Assembly: GCF_012927355.1 (NCBI RefSeq)
Contig: NZ_JABBGK010000002.1
Span: 826,758 to 890,757 of the forward strand
Source of the DNA: Rhizobium terricola
GTDB taxonomy: Bacteria; Pseudomonadota; Alphaproteobacteria; Rhizobiales; Rhizobiaceae
Direction of reading: 5' to 3'
Length of the DNA: 64,000 bases
Shown here: positions 45,455-56,050 of the stretch, piece after piece
Numbering within the stretch: the stretch's first letter is position 1
How the letters are laid out: every line of letters begins with the position of its first letter
The notes under the pieces: model-generated
The model's input: the letters and a program-made list of their open reading frames with translations, nothing else
Told to the model about the DNA's origin: nothing
The model's database searches: none
Made by a program: the position numbers and the translations under genes

Positions 45455-46675
45455 ATGGCACGCGCATTTCTTTTCGTACTCGATTCCTTCGGCATCGGCG
45501 GCGCCCCTGACGCGCTGGCCTATGGCGACGACGGCTCTAACACGCTTGGCCATATCGCCGAATTCTGCGCGGCCGGCGCCGGGGACCGCAAGGGATTGCG
45601 GTCGGGGCCTCTTTCCCTTCCCAACATGTCGGCACTCGGACTGCTCAGCATCGCGCGGCTCGCCTCGGGACGTTCGCCGGCGGGCATGCCAGTCCCGCAG
45701 CGCGTGTTCGGACTCCACGGGGCGGCGAGCGAAGTCTCGCACGGCAAGGACACCCCCTCCGGACACTGGGAGATCGCCGGCACGCCGGTGATGTTCGACT
45801 GGGGCTACTTTCCGGCCGGAGAGGAAGCGTTCTCGCCGGAACTCGTCGAAGCGATCTGTCGCGAGGCGGAGCTTCCCGGCATTCTCGGCAACTGCCATGC
45901 CTCGGGAACCGAAGTCATCGCGCGCTTCGGCGAGGAGCATATCCGGACCGGCAAACCAATCTGCTACACCTCGTCGGACTCCGTCTTCCAGATCGCCGCA
46001 CACGAAACGCATTTCGGGATCGAGCGGCTGCTGTCCCTCTGCCAGATCGTCCGCCGGCTCGTCGACCCGCTGAACATCGGCCGGGTGATTGCCCGTCCCT
46101 TCGTCGGCGAGACGACCGCCACCTTCGAGCGGACCGGCAACAGGCGCGACTATTCGGTCCTGCCGCCGGAGCCGACGCTTCTCGACCGGCTTGTCGAGGC
46201 CGGACGCACAGTCCATGCCGTCGGCAAGATCGGCGACATCTTCGCTCATCAGGGCGTATCGCGCGTCATCAAGGCGAACGGCAACATGGCGCTGATGGAC
46301 GCGACGCTCCAGGTGATGGACGAAGCCCAGGACGGCGACCTGGTGTTCAGCAACTTCGTCGATTTCGACATGCTCTATGGCCATCGCCGCGACGTGCCGG
46401 GCTATGCCGCGGCGCTCGAAGCCTTCGACCAGCGCCTGCCGGAGGTTCATCGCAAGCTCCGACCCGGCGACATGGTGCTGATGACGGCCGACCACGGCTG
46501 CGACCCCACCTGGCGCGGCACCGACCACACGCGCGAACGCGTGCCGATCATGGCCTTCGGCCCCGGCATCAAGTCGCGCATGGTCGGCATCCGCAACACC
46601 TATGCCGATATCGGCGAGACAATCGCGGCCCATCTCGGGATCCCTGCCGGGCCGCACGGACGGAGTTTCCTTTGA
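45455..46675 (+). CDS. deoB: Phosphopentomutase
   Basis: The 406-aa protein has the alkaline-phosphatase-fold metal sites of Deo[36 protein letters not shown] (phospho-Thr region), [18 protein letters not shown] and [19 protein letters not shown]. It converts ribose-1-P or deoxyribose-1-P to the 5-phosphate, linking nucleoside phosphorylases to DeoC and the pentose pathway. AGGTGG lies upstream. The adenosine deaminase gene overlaps its stop (TTGA). Confidence 0.97.
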   Translation: MARAFLFVLDSFGIGGAPDALAYGDDGSNTLGHIAEFCAAGAGDRKGLRSGPLSLPNMSALGLLSIARLASGRSPAGMPVPQRVFGLHGAASEVSHGKDTPSGHWEIAGTPVMFDWGYFPAGEEAFSPELVEAICREAELPGILGNCHASGTEVIARFGEEHIRTGKPICYTSSDSVFQIAAHETHFGIERLLSLCQIVRRLVDPLNIGRVIARPFVGETTATFERTGNRRDYSVLPPEPTLLDRLVEAGRTVHAVGKIGDIFAHQGVSRVIKANGNMALMDATLQVMDEAQDGDLVFSNFVDFDMLYGHRRDVPGYAAALEAFDQRLPEVHRKLRPGDMVLMTADHGCDPTWRGTDHTRERVPIMAFGPGIKSRMVGIRNTYADIGETIAAHLGIPAGPHGRSFL

Positions 46676-47640
46676 CTGCACATCTGAAGAAGGCGGAGCT
46701 GCATTGCCATGTGGAGGGTGCAGCGCCACCAGCTCTGACGCTTGCCCAGGCCGAAAAATACGGGCTCAACCCCACCGGTTTCGTGGAGAACGGCGCCTAT
46801 GTTTGGCATGACTTCACGAGCTTCATAGCCTGCTATGATTTTGTCGCGTCGGTGTTCCGCACGGCGGAGGACTACGCCCTTCTGACCGAGGCCTACCTTG
46901 CGGAACTCGCAGCCGCGAACACGATCTATAGCGAGCTGTTCATTTCTCCCGACCATGGCGAGGCCGTGGGTCTTTCGCCGGACGACTATGTCGCCGGACT
47001 TGCGGCCGGCATCTACGCCGCGCGGGAAAAGACCGGAATCGAGTGCCGGATGGTCATCATCGGCGAACGCCATCTCGGGCCCGAAAACGTATTGCGGCGT
47101 GCCCGCTGGGCAGCCGAGTTCCAGCATCCGCTGGTCACCGGTTTCAACATGGCGGGCGAGGAGCGGATGAACCGCGTGGCCGACTATGCACCGGCCTTCG
47201 ACGTCGTTCGCGAAGCGGGGCTCGGCATCACCATCCACGCCGGCGAACTCTGCGGCGCCTTTTCGGTCGCCGACGCACTGGATCTCGTCCGTCCGAGCCG
47301 GATCGGCCACGGGGTCCGCGCGATCGAGGATGGCGAACTCGTCAAGCGGCTCGCCGACCTCGGGACCGTGCTCGAGGTCTGCCCGGGCTCGAACATCGCG
47401 CTGAAGGTTTTTCCGGACTATGCCAGCCATCCGCTCAGGCGTTTCGTCGATGCGGGCGTGCGCGTGACGCTCAATTCGGACGACCCGCCATTCTTCCACA
47501 CCTCGCTTGCCGCCGAATACGAGACGGCGTCGCGTGTCCTCGGCTTTTCAGATGCCGAAATCAACACGATGACCCGGACGGCGATCGAGGCAGCTTTCGT
47601 CGACGAAGCGACCCGACAGGTCCTGCTTGCGCGGCTCTAG
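46672..47640 (+). CDS. add: Adenosine deaminase, TTG start
   Basis: The 322-aa protein has the metal-binding motif AELHCHVEG at the N-terminus and [19 protein letters not shown] and [10 protein letters not shown], which bind zinc and the purine. It turns adenosine into inosine. The gene starts at TTG 46672, which overlaps the deoB stop TGA by three bases (TTGA), so translation is coupled. The product supplies inosine to the purine nucleoside phosphorylase encoded at 51169. Confidence 0.93.
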   Translation: MTAHLKKAELHCHVEGAAPPALTLAQAEKYGLNPTGFVENGAYVWHDFTSFIACYDFVASVFRTAEDYALLTEAYLAELAAANTIYSELFISPDHGEAVGLSPDDYVAGLAAGIYAAREKTGIECRMVIIGERHLGPENVLRRARWAAEFQHPLVTGFNMAGEERMNRVADYAPAFDVVREAGLGITIHAGELCGAFSVADALDLVRPSRIGHGVRAIEDGELVKRLADLGTVLEVCPGSNIALKVFPDYASHPLRRFVDAGVRVTLNSDDPPFFHTSLAAEYETASRVLGFSDAEINTMTRTAIEAAFVDEATRQVLLARL

Positions 47641-47749
47641 GCCGCGCGAACTGGGGATGATCGGGCAAAATTCGGCTATGCCCTTGCAGGCGTCTCAAGG
47701 AATGTGGAAAACATTCCCTATCAGAGAAAAAGAATAGAAGGGCCCGGCC

Positions 47750-48379
47750 ATGAACGGCGTCACAGTCATCGATCACCCGCTCGTCCAGCACAAGCTGACC
47801 ATCATGCGCCGAAAGGAAACCTCGACCTCGAGTTTCCGGCGGCTGCTGCGGGAAATCTCCACGCTCCTCTGCTATGAGGTGACGCGCGACCTCGAGCTCA
47901 CCATGGAGACCATCGAGACACCGCTGACGACCATGCAGTCGCCTGTGCTCGAGGGCAAGAAGCTGGTCTTCGCATCCATCCTGCGCGCTGGCAACGGCCT
48001 TCTTGAAGGCATGCTGGAGCTGGTTCCGGCGGCCCGCGTCTCGCATATCGGCGTCTATCGCGACCACGAGACGCTGCAGCCGGTCGAATACTACTTCAAG
48101 GCGCCCGATGCGCTGGACGAACGCCTGATCATCGTCGTCGATCCGATGCTCGCCACCGGCAATTCGTCGATCGCGGCAGTCGACAAGCTCAAGGAGCGCG
48201 GCGCCAAGAACATCCGCTTCCTTTGCCTGCTCGCCGCCCCCGAAGGCATCAAGAACTTCCGCGAGGCACATCCGGACGTGCCGGTCTTCACCGCCGCGAT
48301 CGACAGCCACCTCAACGAGAAGGGCTACATCATGCCCGGCCTCGGCGATGCGGGTGACCGCATGTACGGCACGAAGTGA
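47750..48379 (+). CDS. upp: Uracil phosphoribosyltransferase
   Basis: The 209-aa enzyme has the PRPP-binding signature [20 protein letters not shown] and the uracil-binding end [18 protein letters not shown]. It makes UMP from uracil and PRPP, recovering uracil released by nucleoside phosphorolysis. It is separated from add by 110 bp and ends with a strong terminator. Confidence 0.98.
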   Translation: MNGVTVIDHPLVQHKLTIMRRKETSTSSFRRLLREISTLLCYEVTRDLELTMETIETPLTTMQSPVLEGKKLVFASILRAGNGLLEGMLELVPAARVSHIGVYRDHETLQPVEYYFKAPDALDERLIIVVDPMLATGNSSIAAVDKLKERGAKNIRFLCLLAAPEGIKNFREAHPDVPVFTAAIDSHLNEKGYIMPGLGDAGDRMYGTK

Positions 48380-48402
48380 AAGCTTAACCAGATTTTGACG
48401 AG

Positions 48403-48440
48403 AGCGGCCCGGAATGCCTGTTCCGGGCCGCTTTCGTTTG
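48403..48440 (+). terminator. Rho-independent terminator of upp
   Basis: AGCGGCCCGGAA (48403-48414) pairs perfectly with TTCCGGGCCGCT (48421-48432) and is followed by TTCGTTTG. Confidence 0.85.
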
Positions 48441-48510
48441 CGCCTTAGACAGATTTCAACCCTGATGGACTAGAGAAGCCTCAACGTCGTCAATCGAGGG
48501 AAATCCGTCC

Positions 48511-49026
48511 ATGCTCATGCGCACGATCGGCCTGGTGTTCGTGGCTGCGGTTGCCGCAACCCAGGTTCCAAATTTCGTCGAGCTCTCGAAACAGACGGCG
48601 AAGGAAGAGGGCGACGCATCCGTTGCCAACACGATGCCGGTTGCGGCGTCGCCGACCGGAACGACTGTGCTGGAGGGCGATGCAAGCGGGCATTATCGTG
48701 GAACCTTCAAGCTCAACGGCAAGCCGACCGAAGCGATGGTCGATACCGGTGCCTCCCTGGTGGCGATCAACGAGAGTACGGCGCGGCGCATTGGCATCAG
48801 TGTCGCCTCCCTGGACTATAAGTATCCGATCGGTACCGCCAACGGGCAGACCGAGGCCGCCCATGTGCGACTGCAGCGCGTTGAGATCGGGTCGGTCAGG
48901 GTCGAGGGGGTCGACGCCTTCGTCCTCAAGGACAAGGCGCTTTCGACCACGCTGATCGGCATGAGCTTCCTCAAGCGCCTTAATGCCTATTCGGCCGAAG
49001 GCAACAGGCTGCGCCTGGTGCGATAA
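48511..49026 (+). CDS. Clan AA aspartic protease-like protein (TIGR02281 type)
   Basis: The 171-aa protein has an N-terminal hydrophobic segment (about 5-20) and a single retropepsin-like domain. The active-site triad is MVDTGASLVAI, the flap region is PIGTANGQTEAAHVRL, and the second motif is TLIGMSFLKRLN. One monomer is half of an aspartic protease, so a homodimer is needed for activity. The family is widespread in alphaproteobacteria and membrane-anchored facing the periplasm, with unknown target. It is convergent with deoA. Confidence 0.92.
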   Translation: MLMRTIGLVFVAAVAATQVPNFVELSKQTAKEEGDASVANTMPVAASPTGTTVLEGDASGHYRGTFKLNGKPTEAMVDTGASLVAINESTARRIGISVASLDYKYPIGTANGQTEAAHVRLQRVEIGSVRVEGVDAFVLKDKALSTTLIGMSFLKRLNAYSAEGNRLRLVR

Positions 49027-49084
49027 ACCGCTTCCGGAGAAGACAGCTCCACACTTTTCGAGGAATTGCTCTGGACGCGGCCTG

Positions 49085-50398
49085 TCAGGCCGAGATGCGC
49101 TTGCCGATTGCCGGCGGAAGCGTCGGCTTCTCTCCGCCAATCCCATAGCTTGACCTCACGAGGCCCGCCGCGTGTTCCGCGCTGTCCCGGTCGTTGGCAT
49201 GAACGATCGCGATGGTATCGCCCTTGGAGACGGCGGTGCCGAGCGGCAGCAGGCCGGACAGGCCGACGCGATGATCGATCGCATCGGTCGGCCGCTGGCG
49301 ACCACCGCCGAGCGCGACGACGCATAGTCCCAGGCCACGGGTATCGGCGGAGGCGAGAAAACCATCGGCCGTCGCGAGCACCGGAATTTCCACCGCCGCC
49401 TTCTGCAGGTAGCGCGCGGGATACTCGACGAAATCGGCGGGACCACCGAGCGTGTGGACCATGCGGCCGAAGAGGTCGGCTGCCTCACCGGAGGCGAGCA
49501 CCTTGCGGCACATGGCGAGGGCCTTGTCGAGACCGTCAACCGTGCCGGCATTCACCAGCATCTCCGCACCCAGCGCAAGCGTGACGTCTTCCAACCGCGT
49601 GCCCGATTTGGCACCCGCCAGGAAGTCGACGGCGTTCTGCACCTCAAGCGCATTGCCCGCAGCATCGGCGAGCGGCTGGTTCATGTCGGTCAGGAGCGCC
49701 GTGGTGCGCACCCCTGCCCCGTTGGCGACGGCAACGAGGGAACGGGCGAGCGCTTCGGCATTCTCGGCCTTCGCCATGAAGGCGCCGTTGCCGACCTTGA
49801 CGTCGAGCACGAGGCTTTCGAGGCCGGCAGCGAGTTTCTTCGACAGGATCGAAGCGGTGATGAGCGGAATGGACTCGACCGTCGCGGTCACGTCGCGGAT
49901 CGCATAGAGCCGCTTGTCGGCGGGTGCGAGATCGCCGGTCTGGCCGATGATCGCGCAGCCGACCTCGTCGACGACCCTGCGGAAGGTCGCGGCATCCGGC
50001 ATGACGTCATAGCCGGGAATTGACTGCAGCTTGTCGAGCGTGCCGCCCGTATGGCCGAGGCCGCGGCCGGAGATCATCGGCACGGCGAGGCCGCAGGCCG
50101 CCACGATCGGCGCCAGCATCAGCGAGACGTTGTCGCCAACGCCACCGGTCGAATGCTTGTCGGCAATCGGCTTGCCTACGCCGGACCATGAAAGGACCTC
50201 GCCGGAATCACGCATGGCCACCGTCAGGGCGACGATCTCTTCCGGCGTCATGCCCTGAAAGAAGACGGCCATCGCGAAGGCGGCGACCTGGCCCTCGGAG
50301 ATCGTCTCCTTGCTCAGACCTTCGATGAAGCCGGCGATCTCGTCACGGGTCAGTGTGCCGCCATCGCGTTTGCGGCGGATGATTTCCTGGGGCAGCAT
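49085..50398 (-). CDS. deoA: Thymidine phosphorylase
   Basis: The 437-aa enzyme has the signature [20 protein letters not shown] and phosphate-site [13 protein letters not shown], with catalytic His and Lys in the N-terminal part. It splits thymidine (and deoxyuridine) to base plus deoxyribose-1-P. It is the last gene of the minus-strand nucleoside operon, 4 bp behind deoC. The ATG at 50398 is chosen over the longer frame. Confidence 0.97.
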   Translation of the reverse strand: MLPQEIIRRKRDGGTLTRDEIAGFIEGLSKETISEGQVAAFAMAVFFQGMTPEEIVALTVAMRDSGEVLSWSGVGKPIADKHSTGGVGDNVSLMLAPIVAACGLAVPMISGRGLGHTGGTLDKLQSIPGYDVMPDAATFRRVVDEVGCAIIGQTGDLAPADKRLYAIRDVTATVESIPLITASILSKKLAAGLESLVLDVKVGNGAFMAKAENAEALARSLVAVANGAGVRTTALLTDMNQPLADAAGNALEVQNAVDFLAGAKSGTRLEDVTLALGAEMLVNAGTVDGLDKALAMCRKVLASGEAADLFGRMVHTLGGPADFVEYPARYLQKAAVEIPVLATADGFLASADTRGLGLCVVALGGGRQRPTDAIDHRVGLSGLLPLGTAVSKGDTIAIVHANDRDSAEHAAGLVRSSYGIGGEKPTLPPAIGKRISA

Positions 50399-50402
50399 GG
50401 TC

Positions 50403-51176
50403 TCAGTATCCCGAATTGGCGGCAACCGAACGTCCGCCGCCGAGGACGGACAGAATGTCGTCGAGCAGGCCGGATGCGCCGAACCGGAAGGTGGACGGCA
50501 TGACCCAGTCTTCGCCCATGATGGTATCGGCAAGCCGGAGGTAGAGCGCGGCATCAGCGACCGAGGAGATGCCGCCGGCGGGTTTGAAACCGACCTTCTT
50601 GCGGCTATCGCGGATCGCCTGGAGCATGATATCGGCGGCCTCTAGCGTGGCGTTGACCGCAACCTTGCCTGTGGACGTCTTGATGAAATCGGCGCCGGCG
50701 GCAATCGCCAGCTCGGACGCCCGGCGGATGAGCGCGATGTCCCTGAGTTCGCCGGTCTCGAGAATGGTCTTGAGCAGGACAGGCTCGGCACAGGCCTCGC
50801 GCACGGCGGTGACCATGGCCGTCACAGCGGCCTCGTCTCCGGCCAGCAGCGCGCGGTAAGGGATGACGAGGTCGATCTCGTCGGCGCCGTCGGCGATCGC
50901 TTCCCGCGTCTCCGCCAGAACATCCTCGACCTTGAGGTCGCCGGAGGGAAAGTTGACGACGGTCGCGATGCGGACCGGGCTTTCAGGCCCCAGAAGCGTG
51001 CGGGCGCGGGCAATGAAGCGCGGCCAAATGCAGATGGCGGCCGTGGTGCCGAACGGTGTCACCGCCTTTTCGTAGAGCGCATCGATCTGCCCCGGCGTGC
51101 AATCGTCCTTTAGGTTTGTGAGATCGACGAGGGCAAGCGCCCGGGCCGCGGTCGCCCGCAATTCGTGGTTATCCAA
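50403..51176 (-). CDS. deoC: Deoxyribose-phosphate aldolase
   Basis: The 257-aa aldolase has the Schiff-base Lys in [17 protein letters not shown] and the second Lys in [10 protein letters not shown]. It splits deoxyribose-5-P into acetaldehyde and glyceraldehyde-3-P. It overlaps the purine nucleoside phosphorylase stop by 8 bp and precedes deoA by 4 bp. Confidence 0.97.
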   Translation of the reverse strand: MDNHELRATAARALALVDLTNLKDDCTPGQIDALYEKAVTPFGTTAAICIWPRFIARARTLLGPESPVRIATVVNFPSGDLKVEDVLAETREAIADGADEIDLVIPYRALLAGDEAAVTAMVTAVREACAEPVLLKTILETGELRDIALIRRASELAIAAGADFIKTSTGKVAVNATLEAADIMLQAIRDSRKKVGFKPAGGISSVADAALYLRLADTIMGEDWVMPSTFRFGASGLLDDILSVLGGGRSVAANSGY

Positions 51177-51978
51177 GATCCGTACCTCCGCCCGCGATCA
51201 TCCTCTTGAGGATGGCGGCAAGTCGTTTACCACCGATGGGAGCCATGTCCTTGGTCTCTTCATGACTGAGTTCCGCCCCCGTCATGCCGGCTCCGTAATT
51301 GGTAATAACCGATGCGGCCGCGACGCGCAGCCCAAAAAAGCGCGCAAGAATGACTTCCGGCACGGTCGACATGCCTACCGCATCCGCGCCGAGAATGCGG
51401 GCCATGCGGATTTCCGCCGGCGTCTCGAAGCTCGGGCCGGAGAACCACATGTAGACACCGCTTGCGAGCGGGATGCCCTCGTCCTTCGCCGCCTTCTGCA
51501 TGGCGGCCGCAAGATCGGCGTCATAGGCCGAGGTCATGCCGACGAAGCGACGGTCGCTTTCCTCGCCGATCAGCGGGTTCTTGCCGGAGAAGTTGATGTG
51601 GTCGGTGATCTGCATGACCGAACCGGGGGGCAAATCCTCCCGCAATGAGCCGGCCGAATTGGTGAGGACCAGCGACTGGACGCCCAGCCCCATCAGCACC
51701 TCGATCGGCAGGCGCATGGCATTCGGGTCGCCGTGTTCGTAGTAATGGATGCGGCCCGCCAGCATGATGACCGGGACGCGTCCCAGATGGCCGGCCACCA
51801 GTTCGCCGGCATGACCCGACACACCACTCAGCGGAAAACCCGGCAGGTCGCGATAGGAGATGCGGATCGGATCGCTCACCTCGTCGACCAGCGAGCCGAG
51901 GCCGGAGCCGAGCACGATACCATGACGGGGCACCAGGCCGTTCAACCGGTCGATGATGAAGTCGATCGCGGCCTTCAT
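51169..51978 (-). CDS. punA: Purine nucleoside phosphorylase (trimeric type)
   Basis: The 269-aa protein has the trimeric PNP pattern: GIVLGSGLGSLVDEV (phosphate site), AGRIHYYEHGDP, LTNSAGSLRED and SGPSFETPAEIRMARILGADAVGMSTVPEV, shown in part, plus ITNYGAGMTG near the end. It cuts inosine, guanosine and their deoxy forms. Its ATG overlaps the cdd stop (ATGA), so it is coupled to cytidine deaminase. Confidence 0.95.
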   Translation of the reverse strand: MKAAIDFIIDRLNGLVPRHGIVLGSGLGSLVDEVSDPIRISYRDLPGFPLSGVSGHAGELVAGHLGRVPVIMLAGRIHYYEHGDPNAMRLPIEVLMGLGVQSLVLTNSAGSLREDLPPGSVMQITDHINFSGKNPLIGEESDRRFVGMTSAYDADLAAAMQKAAKDEGIPLASGVYMWFSGPSFETPAEIRMARILGADAVGMSTVPEVILARFFGLRVAAASVITNYGAGMTGAELSHEETKDMAPIGGKRLAAILKRMIAGGGTDLG

Positions 51979-52367
51979 CCGAGGATGTCCGTGTCGAAGG
52001 AAAACGGCAGGAGCTCGTTCATCGTCATGGTCTTCTTCACGCCGACCTCGTCGCAGAGGTAGATGCGGGTGTCGGGTCCGGCGAATTCGGAGATCTTCTG
52101 TCGGCAGCCGCCACACGGCGGGCAGAGCACCATCTTCTCGGCGATGACCGCAATCTCGACGATCTTTTTTCCGCCGCCCATAATCATGCAGCCGATCGCC
52201 GTCGGTTCGGCACACCAGCCCTGCGGGAAGGACAGGTTCTCGATATTGGCGCCCGTATAGATCCTGCCGTCATCGGCGCGGATCGCCGCGCCGACCGGAA
52301 ATTTCGAATAGGGCGCATGGGCGAACTTCATGGCGTCGCGCGCCGCCTCGAACAGATCATGGGACAT
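51975..52367 (-). CDS. cdd: Cytidine deaminase
   Basis: The 130-aa enzyme has the zinc motif CAEPTA (with Glu as proton carrier) and CPPCGGCRQ. It converts cytidine and deoxycytidine to the uridine forms. It begins 3 bp after the stop of the downstream-most permease gene and overlaps the PNP gene. Confidence 0.96.
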   Translation of the reverse strand: MSHDLFEAARDAMKFAHAPYSKFPVGAAIRADDGRIYTGANIENLSFPQGWCAEPTAIGCMIMGGGKKIVEIAVIAEKMVLCPPCGGCRQKISEFAGPDTRIYLCDEVGVKKTMTMNELLPFSFDTDILG

Positions 52368-52370
52368 CGC

Positions 52371-53342
52371 TCAACGCTCCTTCACGTAGGGGACACCACC
52401 GGCCTTCGGCGGATTGGCGGCGCCGATCAGGCCGGCAAGCAGGATGCAGGTCAGCACATAGGGCAGCGCCTGGAAGATCTGCACCGGGACCTCGCCGATC
52501 AGCGGAACCGACTTGCCCTGCATGAAATTCGCAAGGGCATCGAGAAAGCCGAAGAGCAGGCAGGCAAGCAGGACCGGGACCGGCTTCCACTTGGCGAAGA
52601 TCAGGGCGGCGAGCGCTATGTAACCCTTGCCGGCCGACATGTTGTTGATGAAGGCGGCGGACTGGGCGATCGCCAGATAGGTGCCGGAAAAGCCGCAGAG
52701 GAAGCCGGCGACCAGAACGGCGCGATAGCGAAGCCACACGACCGAGATGCCGGCAGTATCGACGGCGCCCGGGTTTTCGCCCACGGCGCGCAGGCGCAGG
52801 CCGAAGCGCGTGCGGTAGAGCACCCACCACGACGCCGGAACCGCGAGGAAGGCGAGATAGGTCAGGATGTTGTTGCCGGAGATGACGTTCGCGTAGATCG
52901 GCCCGATGACCGGCACGTCGCGCATCATGTCCGCCCCCGGAAGGGTGATCGGCGAGAAGCGCGCATCGCCCGTTAGCTGCGGCGTGCGGCCGCCCTGGCG
53001 GAACCAGGCCTGGCCGAGAACCGCCGTCAGGCCGGCGGCAACGAAGTTGATCGCGACGCCAGAGACGATCTGGTTGCCGCGGTTGGTGATGGAAGCGAAG
53101 CCGTGCACCAGCGAGAAGGCCAGCGAGACGCCGATACCGGAGGCAAGGCCGATCCAGGCGGAACCGGTGAGATAGGCAGCGGTCGCAGCCGCAAAGGCGG
53201 CAGCCAGCATCTTGCCTTCGAGCCCGATGTCGAAGACACCGGCACGTTCAGAGAAGAGGCCGGCAAGGGCCGTGAAGATCAGCGGGATCGACAGGCGGAT
53301 GGTGGATCCGAGAATGCTGACGACGATGTCCAGAAAGTCCAT
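52371..53342 (-). CDS. ABC transporter permease (nucleoside uptake, BMP-linked)
   Basis: The 323-aa protein has about eight or nine membrane segments and the branched-chain/BMP-type permease pattern (AGVFDIGLEGKMLAAAFAAA and SGVAINFVAAGLTAVLG). It is one of two permeases with the ATPase and BMP binding protein beside it. ATG 53342 follows GAGG; a TTG at 53357 is an alternative. By context it imports nucleosides. Confidence 0.93.
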   Translation of the reverse strand: MDFLDIVVSILGSTIRLSIPLIFTALAGLFSERAGVFDIGLEGKMLAAAFAAATAAYLTGSAWIGLASGIGVSLAFSLVHGFASITNRGNQIVSGVAINFVAAGLTAVLGQAWFRQGGRTPQLTGDARFSPITLPGADMMRDVPVIGPIYANVISGNNILTYLAFLAVPASWWVLYRTRFGLRLRAVGENPGAVDTAGISVVWLRYRAVLVAGFLCGFSGTYLAIAQSAAFINNMSAGKGYIALAALIFAKWKPVPVLLACLLFGFLDALANFMQGKSVPLIGEVPVQIFQALPYVLTCILLAGLIGAANPPKAGGVPYVKER

Positions 53343-53353
53343 GGGCGTGATCC

Positions 53354-54457
53354 TCAAGCTTTCACGAATTGCTGGTAGATCCTGACGATCGCCGGCCGGA
53401 ACATGTATTCGAGCGCGCCGGCAAACAGGATCACCAGCCCCTGGATGACGACGATCATGTCGCGGGTGATGTTCGGCATGTCGAAGGACAGTTCAGCACC
53501 GCCCTGATAGAGCACACCGAACAGGATCGAGGCGAGCACGATGCCGATCGGATGATTGCGCCCCATCAGCGACACGGCAATGCCGACGAAGCCGGCGCCG
53601 CCGACGAATTCGACCTGCAGGCGGGCGGACGCGCCCATCACCGGATTGAGCGCCATCATCCCGGCGAGACCGCCGGAAATCAGCATGGTGACGATGACGA
53701 TCTTCACATAGGGAATGCCGGCATAGGCGGCGGCCGAACGCGACAGGCCGAGCGTGCGCATCTCATAGCCAAGCTTGGTGCGCCAGATCAAAACCCAGAC
53801 GACGACGCACATCACGAGCGCGATCAGGAAGGACACGTTGAACGGCGCCGGGCCGAGCTTCATGCCGAACATGGCCATCAGCCAGTCGAGCTTCGGCAGC
53901 TGGCCGCCGGGCAGGAAGGTCCGGGTCTCGGGCGCCATCTTGCCCGGCACGATCAGCACGTTCACCAACAGATAGACCATCAGGGCCGCGCCGATGAAGT
54001 TGAACATGATCGTGGTGATGACGATGTGGCTGCCGCGCTTGGCCTGCAGCCAGGCGGGGATCAGTGCCCAGGCGGCGCCGAAGATCGCGGCGCCGATGAC
54101 CGCAAAGGGCATGGTCACATACCACGGGACGTAATGATCGAGCGCAAGCGCCACCAGGGCAGCCCCCAGGCCGCCGACATAGGCCTGCCCTTCGGAACCG
54201 ATGTTGAACAGACCCGCATGGTAGGCGACGGCCACCGACAGGCCGGCGAAGATGAAGTTGGTCGCGTAATAGAGCGTGAAGCCGATGCCTTCGCCCCGAC
54301 CCAGCGCGCCCTGAAGCATGAGCTTCAGCGCCTCATAGGGGCTCTCGCCGATGACCCAGACGACGAGACCGGAGACGAGGAAGGCGAGGATGAGGTTCAC
54401 CAGCGGCAGAAGCGCATAGTTGATCCAGTTGGGGAGCGGTACGGATGCGGTGCTCAT
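53354..54457 (-). CDS. ABC transporter permease (nucleoside uptake, BMP-linked)
   Basis: The 367-aa protein has about nine membrane segments and FNIGSEGQAYVGGLGAALVAL, typical of the larger permease of BMP-linked ABC importers (NupP type). ATG 54457 starts the conserved protein 7 bp after the ATPase stop. It pairs with the 323-aa permease. Confidence 0.93.
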   Translation of the reverse strand: MSTASVPLPNWINYALLPLVNLILAFLVSGLVVWVIGESPYEALKLMLQGALGRGEGIGFTLYYATNFIFAGLSVAVAYHAGLFNIGSEGQAYVGGLGAALVALALDHYVPWYVTMPFAVIGAAIFGAAWALIPAWLQAKRGSHIVITTIMFNFIGAALMVYLLVNVLIVPGKMAPETRTFLPGGQLPKLDWLMAMFGMKLGPAPFNVSFLIALVMCVVVWVLIWRTKLGYEMRTLGLSRSAAAYAGIPYVKIVIVTMLISGGLAGMMALNPVMGASARLQVEFVGGAGFVGIAVSLMGRNHPIGIVLASILFGVLYQGGAELSFDMPNITRDMIVVIQGLVILFAGALEYMFRPAIVRIYQQFVKA

Positions 54458-54464
54458 CAAATCC

Positions 54465-55985
54465 TCACGCGGCAATACCGGCCATCATCAGGCCAAGGGT
54501 CTGTTCACCGGTTTCCGGGCCCTTCTCGCCGACGATCTTGCCGGCAAACATCACCAGGATGCGATCAGACAGCGAGCGGATCTCGTCGAGCTCGACGGAG
54601 ACCAGCAGCACGGCCTTGCCGGCGTCGCGCGTCTCGACGATCCGGCGATGAATGAATTCGATGGCGCCGATGTCGACGCCGCGGGTCGGTTGGCCGACGA
54701 TCAGCAGTTTCGGATCGCGCTCGATCTCACGGGCAACGACGATCTTCTGCTGGTTGCCGCCGGAGAAATTGGCGGTCTTCAGCCGCGGGTTCGGCGGTCG
54801 GATGTCATATTTCTCGATTTCATCGACCGCCGCCTTGCGCACCGCATCGGGCTTGAGGAACATGCCCTTACCGTAGCGTTCGTCCCGATGATAGCCGAGG
54901 ATCGCATTCTCGCTTTCCTCGAGAGAAAGCACGAGGCCCATATGGTGGCGATCCTCGGGGATATGGGCGAGCCCAAGCGAACGCAGCTCGGCGGGGTTGA
55001 GACCGGCAACGGGCTGGCCGTTGACCAGAATCTCGCCGGAAGCCGGTTTGCGGATGCCGGTGATCGCCTCGAGAAGCTCGCTCTGGCCGTTGCCGGCGAC
55101 GCCCGCTATGCCGACGATTTCCCCCGCCCGAACGTCGAAGGACACGTTGTCGACCATGACGACGCCGCGATGATCCTTGACGGTGAGGTTGCGGACGGAG
55201 AGATAGATCTCGCCCGGCGTCGCACTTCCCTTCTCGACATGCAGCAGCACGCGGCGCCCGACCATCAGCTCGGCCAGTTCCTCGACGGTCGTCTCGGCCG
55301 TCCTGCGGGTGGCGACGATCTCGCCGCGGCGCATCACGGACACGGTGTCGGTGATCGCCATGATCTCACGCAGCTTATGGGTGATCAGGATGACGGTCTT
55401 GCCCTGGTCGCGGAGCACGCGCAGGATCTTGAACAGGTGATCGGCCTCGGCCGGTGTCAGAACGCCCGTCGGCTCGTCGAGGATCAGGATCTCGGCGCCG
55501 CGATACATGGCCTTCAGGATCTCGACGCGCTGCTGCAGGCCGACCGGAAGCTCCTCGACGACGGCGTCGGGGTCGACTTCGAGTTCGTAGTCGTCCTCAA
55601 GCTTCTTCAGGGCGCTGCGCGCCGCATCCGTGCCCTTGCCGAGCATCGGGCCGCCTTCAGCGCCGAGCATCAGGTTTTCGAGCACGGTGAAATTCTCGAC
55701 CAGCATGAAATGCTGGTGGACCATGCCGATGCCCGCGGCAATCGCAGACTGGCTGTCACGAATGTTCACGGCTTTTCCGTCGATACGGATCTCGCCGCTG
55801 TCGGCGTGGTAGAAACCGTAGAGGATCGACATGAGCGTCGATTTGCCGGCGCCATTTTCACCGATGATGCCGTGGATCGAACCCTTGGCAACGGTCAGGT
55901 TGATATTCTTGTTGGCGTGTACCGCACCGAACTTCTTGTCGATGCCGACCAGCTCGATCGCCGGCGCCAGGCTCTTTTCACTCAT
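54465..55985 (-). CDS. ABC transporter ATP-binding protein, two nucleotide-binding domains
   Basis: The 506-aa protein has two ABC domains. The first has Walker [13 protein letters not shown] and ends with a signature close to [29 protein letters not shown] (shown in part). The second has [14 protein letters not shown] in place of a normal Walker A and [17 protein letters not shown] as signature. This tandem layout is typical of sugar and nucleoside importers (RbsA/NupO type). ATG 55985 is used, with the 10-codon longer frame rejected for lack of a site. Confidence 0.95.
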   Translation of the reverse strand: MSEKSLAPAIELVGIDKKFGAVHANKNINLTVAKGSIHGIIGENGAGKSTLMSILYGFYHADSGEIRIDGKAVNIRDSQSAIAAGIGMVHQHFMLVENFTVLENLMLGAEGGPMLGKGTDAARSALKKLEDDYELEVDPDAVVEELPVGLQQRVEILKAMYRGAEILILDEPTGVLTPAEADHLFKILRVLRDQGKTVILITHKLREIMAITDTVSVMRRGEIVATRRTAETTVEELAELMVGRRVLLHVEKGSATPGEIYLSVRNLTVKDHRGVVMVDNVSFDVRAGEIVGIAGVAGNGQSELLEAITGIRKPASGEILVNGQPVAGLNPAELRSLGLAHIPEDRHHMGLVLSLEESENAILGYHRDERYGKGMFLKPDAVRKAAVDEIEKYDIRPPNPRLKTANFSGGNQQKIVVAREIERDPKLLIVGQPTRGVDIGAIEFIHRRIVETRDAGKAVLLVSVELDEIRSLSDRILVMFAGKIVGEKGPETGEQTLGLMMAGIAA

Positions 55986-56050
55986 TCCGGTCCCCCAGAC
56001 ATGGAAAGGGCGCAAGGCGGGCTGATCAGCCGCCTTGCGCCCGCATCAGA

